Shown: piece by piece, positions 7,680-14,213 of the stretch
Layout: each line of letters starts with the position of its first letter
Numbering within the stretch: the stretch's first letter is position 1
Source of the DNA: an uncultured Collinsella sp.
GTDB lineage: Bacteria > Actinomycetota > Coriobacteriia > Coriobacteriales > Coriobacteriaceae
Assembly: GCA_902464175.1 (NCBI GenBank)
Contig: CABQHZ010000022.1
Coordinates: 1 to 23,139, forward strand
DNA length: 23,139 nt
Direction of reading: 5' to 3'
The notes under the pieces: generated by a model
The model's database searches: none
What the model was told of the DNA's origin: nothing
What the model saw: the letters and a program-made list of their open reading frames with translations, nothing else
Translations under genes and position numbers: made by a program

Positions 7680-8450
7680 ATGCCCGCGCTCGACCTTTGG
7701 AACCTCGCCTCCCAGCTCAAAGGCAACGATTATCGCTGGGTCGACCTCACCCACACGCTCTCATGCGACACCCCGCACTGGTTTGGCTTTAAGCCATTTG
7801 AGTCCACCAAGCTCTTCGACTACCTGCCCGGCACGCCCGAGGACATGCTCGCGCCCATGCGTTGCTTCCAGTATTCGGTCGCCTCGCAGTACGGCACCCA
7901 CGTCGACGCGCCGCGCCACTTCCATGTCGAGGGTCGTTCCCTTGGAGAGATTGAACCCATCGAGTTTATGCATCCGCTCTGCGTGATCGACAAGCATGAG
8001 GAGTGCGCCGCGAATCCCGACTACGTCCTGACCATCGAGGACCTCAAAGCTTGGGAGGATGAGCACGGTCGCATTCCCGAGGACGCTTTCGTCGCCTTCC
8101 GCTCCGACTGGTCCAAGCTCGCCGACCTCGAGAACAAGGACGAGGACGGCCAGCCCCACTACCCCGGCTGGGACCTCGGCGCCATCAAGTGGCTCGTTGA
8201 AGAGCGCGACATCGGCGCCATCGGCCACGAGCCGGCTGATACCGACCCGGCGAGCGTGACCACGCGTGAGGACGCCTACCCCTACCCCGGCGAACAGTAC
8301 ATCCTCTCGGTCGACCGCTATCAGATCGAGGTCATGGACCATCTAGACGAGCTTCCCGCCACGGGCGCCGTCATCTTCTGCACCTTCCCCAAGGTGCGCG
8401 ATGGCGTCGGATACCCCGCACGTGTCTTTGCGGTCTGCCCCGCGTCATAA
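7680..8450 (+). CDS. Cyclase-family metal-dependent hydrolase (kynurenine formamidase-like)
   Basis: A 256-residue protein of the Pfam Cyclase family. The signature QYGTHVDAPRHFH (70-82) holds the expected metal ligands His74, Asp76 and His80. A second active-site block, IGHEPADTDPA, lies near residues 185-195, and the N-terminal WVDLTHTLS is typical. Members hydrolyse formamides such as N-formylkynurenine, or cyclic amides and lactams, so the name kynurenine formamidase should not be assumed. No kynurenine pathway gene is nearby. AAAGGAG stands six bases before the ATG at 7680. The 163-base gap shared with the divergent aldo/keto reductase shows no convincing promoter hexamers to me. Confidence 0.88.
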   Translation: MPALDLWNLASQLKGNDYRWVDLTHTLSCDTPHWFGFKPFESTKLFDYLPGTPEDMLAPMRCFQYSVASQYGTHVDAPRHFHVEGRSLGEIEPIEFMHPLCVIDKHEECAANPDYVLTIEDLKAWEDEHGRIPEDAFVAFRSDWSKLADLENKDEDGQPHYPGWDLGAIKWLVEERDIGAIGHEPADTDPASVTTREDAYPYPGEQYILSVDRYQIEVMDHLDELPATGAVIFCTFPKVRDGVGYPARVFAVCPAS

Positions 8451-8512
8451 GTTCCCATGCGTTTGTTCTTCTAAATACGGCCATCCGGTGCACGCGACAT
8501 GGCCCGGCGGCA

Positions 8513-8518
8513 TACAAT
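8513..8518 (+). promoter_or_regulatory. Candidate -10 element of the ketopantoate reductase gene
   Basis: TACAAT at 8513-8518, preceded by GGCGGCA, is a good -10 hexamer, but no -35 of matching quality lies 16-18 bases upstream. Transcription from it would start about at the hairpin at 8525. Similar GC-rich lead-ins to TACAAT or TACACT occur before rnhA (13611) and the Gfo/Idh gene (14175). Confidence 0.35.
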
Positions 8519-8524
8519 CCATCA

Positions 8525-8550
8525 GGCGCCCCATACGCGGGCGCCTTTTT
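8525..8550 (+). terminator. Terminator of the cyclase-family gene, lying in front of the next gene's ribosome site
   Basis: GGCGCCC (8525-8531) pairs with GGGCGCC (8539-8545) around a 7-base loop and is followed by TTTTT (8546-8550). It is a textbook intrinsic terminator, but ends only 17 bases before the ATG of the ketopantoate reductase gene. Confidence 0.75.
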
Positions 8551-8567
8551 ATGGGGAGATGATTCAC

Positions 8568-9482
8568 ATGCAGATCAACAAGGTCGCCTTCATCGGCAAG
8601 GGCGGCGTGGGCCTGCTCTACGGCAGCATGATCGCCCAAGCGCTCGGCAACGACGCCGTCGAATACGTTATGGACGACGCGCGCTTTGAGCGCCATGCGA
8701 ACGATGCGCTCACCGTCAACGGCAAGCCCTGCGCGCTCAAGTCCGTCCGCGCGAGCGAGGCGACGCCCGTCGACCTGGTCATCCTCACGGTCAAGACAAC
8801 CGGGCTCGATGTGGCGCTCAAAACCCTGGAAAGCGTCGTGGGACCCGACACGCTGATCGCATCGCTGTGCAACGGCATCACGAGCGAGCAGAAGATTGCC
8901 GAGCGCTTTGGCTGGGAGCACACCGTCCTTGGTATCTGCCAGGGCATGGACGCCGTATTCCTCAACGGGGAGCTCACCTATACCAATGCCGGCGAGATCC
9001 GCTTTGGTGCGGCAGCGGGCACCGACCCCGCAACCGTTATCGCCATCGACGAGCTCTACACGCGTTGCGGCATCGCCCATACCGTCGAGCACGACATCGC
9101 ACATCGCATGTGGGCCAAACTCATGCTCAACGACGGCATCAACCAGACCTGTATGGCCTACGGCGGCACCTACGGAAGCGCTACGGAGCAGGGCTCCGAG
9201 CAGCTCCGCAGTTTTGTCTCCGCCATGCGCGAGACGCTTGCAGTCGCCAATGCCGAGGGCATCGAGCTCACCGAGGCAGACCTAACGCAGATGGTGCGTC
9301 TCATAAAAGGGCTCGATCCCGCCGGCATGCCCTCGATGGCGCAAGACCGCATCGCTCAACGCAGAACCGAGGTCGAGGAATTTGCGGGTGCCATCTGCCG
9401 CCTCGCGGCCAAACACGATATCCAGGCGCCGCAAAACGAGTGGCTCTATCGGCGCATCCGCGATATCGAGAAAAGCTGGTAG
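8568..9482 (+). CDS. panE: 2-dehydropantoate 2-reductase (ketopantoate reductase family)
   Basis: A 304-residue NADPH-dependent reductase. The N-terminal Rossmann loop GKGGVG (10-15) follows strand KVAFI. VDLVILTVKTTGLDVAL and SLCNGITSEQKI match the hydroxyl-acid-binding and Asn regions of the family. RMWAKLMLNDGINQTCMA holds the catalytic Lys and the Asn that bind substrate. The family reaction makes pantoate for coenzyme A from ketopantoate. No other pantothenate gene is adjacent, and distant paralogues reduce other 2-oxoacids, so the symbol is probable rather than certain. The start at 8568 follows a GGGGAG ribosome site. A strong terminator closes the gene. Confidence 0.85.
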   Translation: MQINKVAFIGKGGVGLLYGSMIAQALGNDAVEYVMDDARFERHANDALTVNGKPCALKSVRASEATPVDLVILTVKTTGLDVALKTLESVVGPDTLIASLCNGITSEQKIAERFGWEHTVLGICQGMDAVFLNGELTYTNAGEIRFGAAAGTDPATVIAIDELYTRCGIAHTVEHDIAHRMWAKLMLNDGINQTCMAYGGTYGSATEQGSEQLRSFVSAMRETLAVANAEGIELTEADLTQMVRLIKGLDPAGMPSMAQDRIAQRRTEVEEFAGAICRLAAKHDIQAPQNEWLYRRIRDIEKSW

Positions 9483-9515
9483 CGCCCGATTTGCCACGTC
9501 AACAGACTCAACAGT

Positions 9516-9553
9516 AAAGCCGCCGCAAGGAGCACTCCCCTTGCGGCGGCTTT
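9516..9553 (+). terminator. Terminator after ketopantoate reductase
   Basis: A perfect 15-base stem (9516-9530 with 9539-9553) with GCCGCCGC core and an 8-base loop ends in TTTCAT. The A/T ends make it workable in both directions, also for the minus-strand small membrane protein gene to the right. Confidence 0.85.
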
Positions 9554-9590
9554 CATCTTCATCTATAACCAGTAGTCGGCGTTCCGACGG

Positions 9591-9797
9591 TTAGAGCTGC
9601 GACTCCGGAGCCTCGTCCTCGTCATCGCGACAAAGGACCACGCCCGCGCTTCCCAGCAGCGCGGCCGCGATCAGCGCACCGACCACGATAGGAGCAGCCC
9701 CGCATGACCCCTGCATGCCCGCGACGAGCGCGGCGGTAGGGCCAAGACAGCCAAGCATCAATGCGACGGCGGCGACGGCGATATCTCGAGCGTTCAC
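9591..9797 (-). CDS. Small two-helix membrane protein, function unknown
   Basis: A 68-residue protein with two hydrophobic segments (about residues 7-27 and 36-56) separated by a short Gly/Ser/Cys loop, and an acidic tail rich in Asp and Glu. GTG at 9797 is the start; GGAGG stands ten bases upstream, a little far but usable. The reading frame has clear coding character and sits alone behind the secreted-protein gene, with a terminator-capable hairpin beyond its stop. I do not recognise the family. It could be a holin-like or stress-type small membrane protein, but nothing in the sequence decides this. Confidence 0.55.
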   Translation of the reverse strand: MNARDIAVAAVALMLGCLGPTAALVAGMQGSCGAAPIVVGALIAAALLGSAGVVLCRDDEDEAPESQL

Positions 9798-9911
9798 AAG
9801 ACCACTTCCTCCACGAGAAAGACCTTTTTCTCATGAACTAGTGTGCCCCGCGCCCATATGCGCGGCGTACCGCCACGGTAAGGGCTCTGTTAACTCAAGC
9901 GCATACATAGA

Positions 9912-9955
9912 ACGGGCGTCTTTACGTTGCCCAAAAGCTCGGTAAAGACGCCCGT
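9912..9955 (-). terminator. U-tract-less terminator-like hairpin after the secreted protein gene
   Basis: A perfect 14-base stem (9912-9925 with 9942-9955) and a 16-base loop lie about 30 bases past the stop of the minus-strand gene. No U-run follows on either strand, so it may be a processing or 3'-end-protecting hairpin rather than a classical terminator. Confidence 0.6.
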
Positions 9956-9983
9956 CCGCCAAATATCTGTGATGCCGAAAAGA

Positions 9984-10760
9984 TTACCAACCGGTGTAGT
10001 AGTCGGTGGTTCCGGCAGCGCAGCCGGAGTCATAGACCTTGCACTCACCCTTGGATCCGGTAAACGTGGAGCCCTGGGCCTTATCGCCCGCAGCAACAAC
10101 GTAGTAGCCATCGGAATCGCGCCAAAAGCCCTCAGAATCCTGCGTCCACTCGCCCGTGCGGTGATGATAGAGCACATTGCTGCTGTAATAGGTCTCGCGG
10201 CGGCCGTTATAGTTATTGACGCCGCTCGAACGTGTCAGGCCCGAGCCGTTGGCGTAATACGCAGCGGACGCGTAAGACGAGCCGGAGCCGGCGTTGTAAT
10301 ACGAAGCCTGAGCGGCTTCAGCAGCCTCGGCTTCGGCGGCCGCAGCCTCGAGCGCCTCGCGCTTGGCATTCTCAAGCGTGGAGCGAAGCTCGTCGAGCTC
10401 GGTCGACTTGGCGTCGACCTCCCCCATCGTCAAAAGGTTACCCGCACCGTCGATGCAACCCTGCAACACGGCTCGCTCATCATCGGTGGCATAGTCGCCA
10501 TACATGTTCATGATGATCTGCGCGCGCATCTCCAGGGAATCGCGCTTGGCCTCCATCGAGGCATTCCACTCCTGCATGGAACCATAGCCATCGCCGCGAT
10601 AGTCGACGGGCTGTACCAGCGTCGCCTCGGACGGCGTAGACCCTACCGCATCGGACAGTGTTGCGGCGTGGGCATCAGTTGCGCCGGCGCCCGCCAAAAG
10701 TGCCACAGCCAGAGCGGCGGAAAGGGCGGCGGCTTTCGGTTTTCGTGAATCGATCCTCAT
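9984..10760 (-). CDS. Secreted Ala-rich coiled-coil protein with Tyr/Ser/Gly-rich C-terminus
   Basis: A 258-residue exported protein. Residues 1-33 are a classical signal peptide (basic start, Ala/Leu core, AHA-A cleavage site). Residues 60-150 are helical and charged, rising to an Ala/Glu-rich run that could form a coiled coil. Residues 151-258 are Tyr/Ser/Gly-rich with repeated aromatic pairs (SYY, AYY, TYY, GYY, DYY) and end in DYYTGW; two Cys flank KVYDSG and could form a disulfide. There is no LPXTG motif or membrane anchor. GGAGG stands 11 bases before the ATG at 10760; the longer upstream frame is noncoding and includes a terminator. I do not recognise a defined family. The C-terminal aromatic pattern suggests surface or glycan binding, but that is a guess. 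Confidence 0.75.
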   Translation of the reverse strand: MRIDSRKPKAAALSAALAVALLAGAGATDAHAATLSDAVGSTPSEATLVQPVDYRGDGYGSMQEWNASMEAKRDSLEMRAQIIMNMYGDYATDDERAVLQGCIDGAGNLLTMGEVDAKSTELDELRSTLENAKREALEAAAAEAEAAEAAQASYYNAGSGSSYASAAYYANGSGLTRSSGVNNYNGRRETYYSSNVLYHHRTGEWTQDSEGFWRDSDGYYVVAAGDKAQGSTFTGSKGECKVYDSGCAAGTTDYYTGW

Positions 10761-10971
10761 GTAGCTGGAAACCTCCGTAGTGCGTTTTTGCTGCGTTTGA
10801 GCTGCGTGTGATTCGATCGCGCTGCATAGTACCCCGAGCACATCGCGACCTGCGGTTTTTCTCAAAAGGTGCACGTCAATTGCGTAAAACTCACATCCTC
10901 TCAACAGGAGTTTTCCACAACTCGCATGCATAAAGCGTCTCAAAAACCCTGTTTTGGCATGCTTCCTATGC
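10761..10971. other. Upstream region of the secreted-protein gene
   Basis: The gap between the secreted-protein gene and metY is 312 bases. Its left part must hold the secreted gene's promoter on the minus strand. TACTAT (10832-10827) is the best -10, but I find no good -35 at the right distance. A DnaA-box-like TTTTCCACA (10909-10917) is isolated. The right part holds the metY terminator. Confidence 0.35.
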
Positions 10972-11012
10972 AAAAAAGGCGCCTGTGCAAACATTGTTCG
11001 CACAGGCGCCTT
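10972..11012 (-). terminator. Terminator of metY
   Basis: A perfect 13-base stem (10976-10988 with 11000-11012), GC-rich with an 11-base loop, runs into TTTTTT on the minus strand (10977-10972). It stands about 60 bases past the metY stop. Confidence 0.9.
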
Positions 11013-11072
11013 GAGCAGGCATTTTATGCAGTTATACCTATCGAGTCGCAAGGGGTCCTTGCACAAGTCGCC

Positions 11073-12383
11073 TTACTCGTCCAGCGCGGCGAAGGCCTGC
11101 TTCAGATCCCAAATGATGTCCTCGGCGTTCTCGGTACCGATGGAAAGACGGATCGTGGAGGGCGTGATGTTCTGCTCGGCGAGCTCCTCGGCAGAGAGCT
11201 GGGAGTGCGTGGTGGTAGCCGGGTGCACGACGAGCGACTTGACGTCGGCCACGTTGGCGAGCAGCGAGAATACCTGCAGGTGATCGATGAACTTCCAAGC
11301 GGCCTCCTGGCCACCCTTAATCTCAAAGGTAAAGATCGAGGCGCCGCCGTTGGGGAAGTACTCCTTGTAGAGCTCATGATCGGGGTGCTCAGGCAGGCTC
11401 GGGTGGTTCACCTTGGCGACATGGCTGTCACCGGTCAGGAACTCAACGACCTTCTTGGTGTTCTCGACATGACGGTCGACACGCAGCGACAGGGTCTCGG
11501 TGCCCTGGAGCAGGACCCAGGCGTTAAACGGGCTGATGCAGGCGCCCTCGTCACGCAGCAGAATGGCGCGGACATAGGTTGCGAAGGCAGCGGGGCCGGC
11601 AGCCTCGGCAAACGAGACGCCATGGTAGGAGGGGTTGGGCTCGGCGATCTGGGCGTACTTGCCACTCGCCTTCCAATCGAAGTTACCGCCGTCGACGATC
11701 ACACCGCCCAGCGAGGTGCCGTGGCCACCGATGAACTTGGTTGCGGAGTGAACGACGATGTTGGCACCATGCTCCAGCGGACGGAACAGGTACGGAGTGC
11801 CGAAAGTGTTGTCGACGACAACCGGCAGACCGTGCTTCTTGGCGATCTCGGAGATGGCATCGATGTTGGGGATGTCGGAGTTGGGATTGCCGAGCGTCTC
11901 GAGGTAGATGACCGTGGTGTTGTCCTTGATGGCGCCCTCGACCTCGTCCAGGTTATGAGCGTCGACAAACGTGGTCTCGACACCAAACTGGGAGAGGGTA
12001 TGCTCCAGCAGGTTGTAGGAGCCACCGTAGATGGTCTTCTGGGCCACCACGTGGTCACCGGCCTGGGCGAGTGCCTGCAGGGTATAGGTGATAGCGGCAG
12101 CACCGGAAGCGACGGCGAGACCGGCCACGCCGCCCTCGAGCGCGGCGATGCGGTCCTCGAAGACGCCCTGGGTGGAGTTGGTCAGACGACCGTAGATGTT
12201 GCCGGCGTCGGCAAGGCCAAAGCGGTCGGCGGCGTGCTGGGCGTTGCGGAACACGTAGCTCGTGGTCTGATAGATAGGCACGGCGCGGGCATCGGATGCG
12301 GGATCGGCGCTCTCCTGGCCAACGTGCAGCTGCAGGGTATCGAAACCAAAGGTGTGCTCGGGGTTGTTGATGAACTGGCTCAT
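11073..12383 (-). CDS. metY: O-acetylhomoserine sulfhydrylase (aminocarboxypropyltransferase)
   Basis: A 436-residue pyridoxal-phosphate enzyme of the Cys/Met metabolism family, with the long form (over 420 residues) typical of MetY rather than MetB. It joins O-acetylhomoserine with sulfide to give homocysteine for methionine synthesis. Residues include the substrate/PLP region GFDTLQLHVGQ (13-23), the YGRLTNSTQ loop (64-72), the PLP-contact Asp191 in VVVDNTFGTP, and the Schiff-base Lys216 in HSATKFIGGHG. GGAGATCATC precedes the ATG at 12383. The gene has its own strong promoter and a leader of about 175 bases with a short Cys-containing ORF. A LysR regulator is divergent. A terminator follows. 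Confidence 0.95.
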   Translation of the reverse strand: MSQFINNPEHTFGFDTLQLHVGQESADPASDARAVPIYQTTSYVFRNAQHAADRFGLADAGNIYGRLTNSTQGVFEDRIAALEGGVAGLAVASGAAAITYTLQALAQAGDHVVAQKTIYGGSYNLLEHTLSQFGVETTFVDAHNLDEVEGAIKDNTTVIYLETLGNPNSDIPNIDAISEIAKKHGLPVVVDNTFGTPYLFRPLEHGANIVVHSATKFIGGHGTSLGGVIVDGGNFDWKASGKYAQIAEPNPSYHGVSFAEAAGPAAFATYVRAILLRDEGACISPFNAWVLLQGTETLSLRVDRHVENTKKVVEFLTGDSHVAKVNHPSLPEHPDHELYKEYFPNGGASIFTFEIKGGQEAAWKFIDHLQVFSLLANVADVKSLVVHPATTTHSQLSAEELAEQNITPSTIRLSIGTENAEDIIWDLKQAFAALDE

Positions 12384-12434
12384 GATGATCTCCTTGATCG
12401 AACGAAAATAAATAAGAGAGAAGTAAGTCGCTGT

Positions 12435-12466
12435 CTCCTGATCACGCCGACGGGCGCAAACAGGAG
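12435..12466 (-). promoter_or_regulatory. Hairpin overlapping the end of the metY leader ORF
   Basis: In minus-strand RNA CUCCUG (12466-12461) can pair with CAGGAG (12440-12435). Inside it, GCGCC pairs with GGCGU around a 4-base loop. The outer arm lies in the second half of the leader ORF and the other just past its stop, so a translating ribosome would open it. The CAGGAG arm itself resembles a ribosome site. Confidence 0.45.
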
Positions 12467-12495
12467 CCCGGCATTCGTCTTGGTAAGCAATTCAT
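12442..12495 (-). CDS. Putative leader peptide upstream of metY (17 residues, Cys at positions 3 and 12)
   Basis: An ATG at 12495 opens an 18-codon frame reading MNCLPRRMPGSCLRPSA and ending TGA at 12442. GAAAGGAG stands eight bases upstream, as good a ribosome site as any in the window. The ORF lies in the metY leader, about 60 bases after the likely transcription start and 58 bases before the metY ATG. Two Cys codons and two Met codons in so short a peptide, in front of a sulfur-assimilation gene, suggest that ribosome progress senses cysteine or methionine supply. A hairpin overlaps its 3' half. Short Cys- and Arg-containing leader ORFs before sulfur genes are known in other Actinomycetota; homology is not claimed. 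That it is translated is inferred from the SD. Confidence 0.55.
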   Translation of the reverse strand: MNCLPRRMPGSCLRPSA

Positions 12496-12563
12496 ATGCG
12501 GATCTCCTTTCGCATCCCGGTTCCGTGGTCGGCTTAATTACCTACCGCCTTTGTGTGTTTTGA

Positions 12564-12592
12564 ATAGTACGAGCATTGTTTCGCTCGGTCAA
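12564..12592 (-). promoter_or_regulatory. metY: metY promoter with inverted repeat in the spacer
   Basis: On the minus strand TTGACC (12592-12587), a 17-base spacer and TACTAT (12569-12564) form the strongest promoter in the window. The spacer carries CGAGC and GCTCG arms eight bases apart (12570-12587), suitable for a dimeric regulator such as the divergent LysR protein. Confidence 0.7.
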
Positions 12593-12603
12593 TCACTTAA
12601 AAG

Positions 12604-12619
12604 CGCTAACCTGTTATCG
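12604..12619. promoter_or_regulatory. Imperfect palindrome, candidate LysR operator
   Basis: A 16-base dyad of the form CGnTAACnnGTTAnCG lies 34 bases before the LysR start and 12 bases upstream of the metY -35. Position between the two divergent genes fits an autoregulatory and activating site. It does not match the common ATAC-N7-GTAT LysR box, so the assignment is tentative. Confidence 0.4.
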
Positions 12620-12652
12620 GTTTTATAGATAGCAATCGAAAGGATGGCGTCG

Positions 12653-13555
12653 ATGACCCTTCAGCAACTTCGTTTTCTGATCGCCGTAGCAGAGTCCGGC
12701 TCAATCAACGCCGCAGCTCAGCGCCTCTATACCGCTCAGTCCAACATCTCAAACGCCGTCAAAAGCCTAGAGCAGGAACTCCACTTGGAAATCTTTACGC
12801 GCTCCAGCCGCGGCGTCACGCTCACCAACGACGGCACCGAGCTTTTGGGCTATGCGCGCCAGGTCGTAGAGCAGGCCGACATGCTCGAGGCACGCTACGA
12901 GGACGGCGGCACCCCGCAAGCCCGCCTTGCCATCTCCGCCCAGCACTACGCCTTTTCGGTCGAGGCATTCGTCAACGTGGTCGAGCGCTGCCGCGACAGC
13001 AAGTTCGATTTCATCATGCGCGAGACCACCACATCGCAGATCATCGATGACGTCCGTGCGTTTCGCAGCGATATCGGCATTCTGTATCTGGATGACTTTA
13101 ACGCCCGCGTTCTGCAGAAGGCCTTCGCCGATGCCCGCGCAAGCTTCCATCCCCTATTCGACGCGACGGTCCACGTCTTCGTTAGCGAGCGCCACCCGCT
13201 CGCACGTCGCCCGCAACTGTCCCTTGCCGACCTCACGCCCTATACGCGCTACAGCTTTGAGCAGGGAACCTCAAACTCCTTCTATTACGCCGAGGAACCT
13301 TTTAGCTATATCCCTTGCGACCGCAACATACGAATCTCAGACCGCGGAACACTTACTAACTTACTTATCACGTCGAACGGTTACACCCTGTCGACCGGTG
13401 TCCTCTCCAATGAAATGCAATGGGGCATGGCATCGATCCCGCTAGCAGACGCCCCAACGATGCACGTTGGCTACATCATGCACGACGAGCGCAAGCCCTC
13501 TCTCCTCTTGCAGCAATACCTCGACGAGCTCAACCGCATCATCCATGCCAACTAA
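12653..13555 (+). CDS. LysR-family transcriptional regulator, divergent from metY
   Basis: A 300-residue regulator of normal LysR length. Residues 1-60 are the winged helix-turn-helix, with LQQLRFLIAVAESGSINAAA and the recognition region TAQSNISNAVKSLEQEL followed by LFxR-like IFTRSSRGVTLT. Residues 85-300 form the periplasmic-binding-protein-like effector domain. The ATG at 12653 was preferred over the one at 12644 because AAAGGA is then eight bases away instead of touching the start. Divergent arrangement with metY, with dyads in between, makes control of sulfur-amino-acid synthesis likely, as for CysB, MetR and CmbR-type regulators; the effector (often O-acetylserine or homocysteine in such systems) is not known here. 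Confidence 0.9.
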   Translation: MTLQQLRFLIAVAESGSINAAAQRLYTAQSNISNAVKSLEQELHLEIFTRSSRGVTLTNDGTELLGYARQVVEQADMLEARYEDGGTPQARLAISAQHYAFSVEAFVNVVERCRDSKFDFIMRETTTSQIIDDVRAFRSDIGILYLDDFNARVLQKAFADARASFHPLFDATVHVFVSERHPLARRPQLSLADLTPYTRYSFEQGTSNSFYYAEEPFSYIPCDRNIRISDRGTLTNLLITSNGYTLSTGVLSNEMQWGMASIPLADAPTMHVGYIMHDERKPSLLLQQYLDELNRIIHAN

Positions 13556-13610
13556 CAGTCGGAAGACGGGGTAGAAATCGTAGATTGCTGGCCCCCGGCG
13601 GGCATGGCGC

Positions 13611-13616
13611 TACAAT
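13611..13616 (+). promoter_or_regulatory. Candidate -10 element of rnhA
   Basis: TACAAT stands 39 bases before the GTG start. TTGCTG (13585-13590) is upstream, but at 20 bases it is too far for a standard -35, and a GC-rich GCCCnnnnnGGGC dyad lies in between. Confidence 0.35.
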
Positions 13617-13654
13617 GGTCACTCACATGAAATGCACTCAACGAAAGGAAGCCC

Positions 13655-14140
13655 GTGAAGGTCATCATCTACACCGACGGCTCGGCCCGATCAAATCCGG
13701 GACGCGGCGGCTACGGCGCCGTGCTCAAATACACCAACCCCGCCGGCAAGACCTTCACCTCCGAGCTTTCGCGCGGCTACGCCAAGACCACCAACAACCG
13801 CATGGAACTCATGGCGGTCATCGTGGCGCTCGAGGCGCTCAACCGCCCTTGCGAGGTCGAAGTCCATTCCGATTCGCAGTATGTCGTCAACGCCTTTAAC
13901 AAGCACTGGATCGACGGCTGGAAAAAGCGCGGATGGAAAACCGCCAACAAGCAACCCGTCAAGAACCGCGACCTGTGGGAGCGCCTACTCACCGCCAAAA
14001 GCAAGCACAAGGTTGAGTTCATCTGGGTTAAGGGTCACGCCGGTCACGAGCTCAACGAGCGCTGCGATGAGCTCGCCACCACGGCGGCCGACGGCAGCAA
14101 CCTCGATATCGACGCAGGCTTTAACGAGAGCGACCTGTAA
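13655..14140 (+). CDS. rnhA: Ribonuclease HI
   Basis: A 161-residue cytoplasmic nuclease of normal length that cuts RNA in RNA-DNA hybrids. The catalytic carboxylates are visible: Asp8 in YTDGS, Glu51 in NRMEL, Asp73 in HSDSQYV and Asp138 in RCDELA. His128 in VKGHAGH is the catalytic-loop histidine. The basic protrusion NKHWIDGWKKRGWKTANKQPVKNRDLW, here partly listed, is the hybrid-binding handle of the E. coli type. The start is GTG at 13655 with AAAGGAA six bases upstream. It probably has its own promoter. Confidence 0.95.
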   Translation: MKVIIYTDGSARSNPGRGGYGAVLKYTNPAGKTFTSELSRGYAKTTNNRMELMAVIVALEALNRPCEVEVHSDSQYVVNAFNKHWIDGWKKRGWKTANKQPVKNRDLWERLLTAKSKHKVEFIWVKGHAGHELNERCDELATTAADGSNLDIDAGFNESDL

Positions 14141-14213
14141 TAGCGTTTTCGCGCAGCTTTATATCCCCACGCGCTACACTCATCCTGTAGACCAAACAAC
14201 GCAAGGGGGACGT

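Noticed and set aside
7680..8450. Kynurenine formamidase (kynB) as a firm name
   Set aside because: Metal-site motifs fit the wider cyclase family, but no tryptophan-degradation gene is nearby and substrates differ widely in this family.
10909..10917. DnaA-box-like TTTTCCACA
   Set aside because: A single imperfect copy, with no cluster of boxes, AT-rich unwinding region or dnaA/dnaN genes; not an origin.
12384..12560. SAM riboswitch or T-box in front of metY
   Set aside because: The leader lacks the conserved SAM-I core and the T-box sequence; it is better explained by a translated short ORF and one hairpin.
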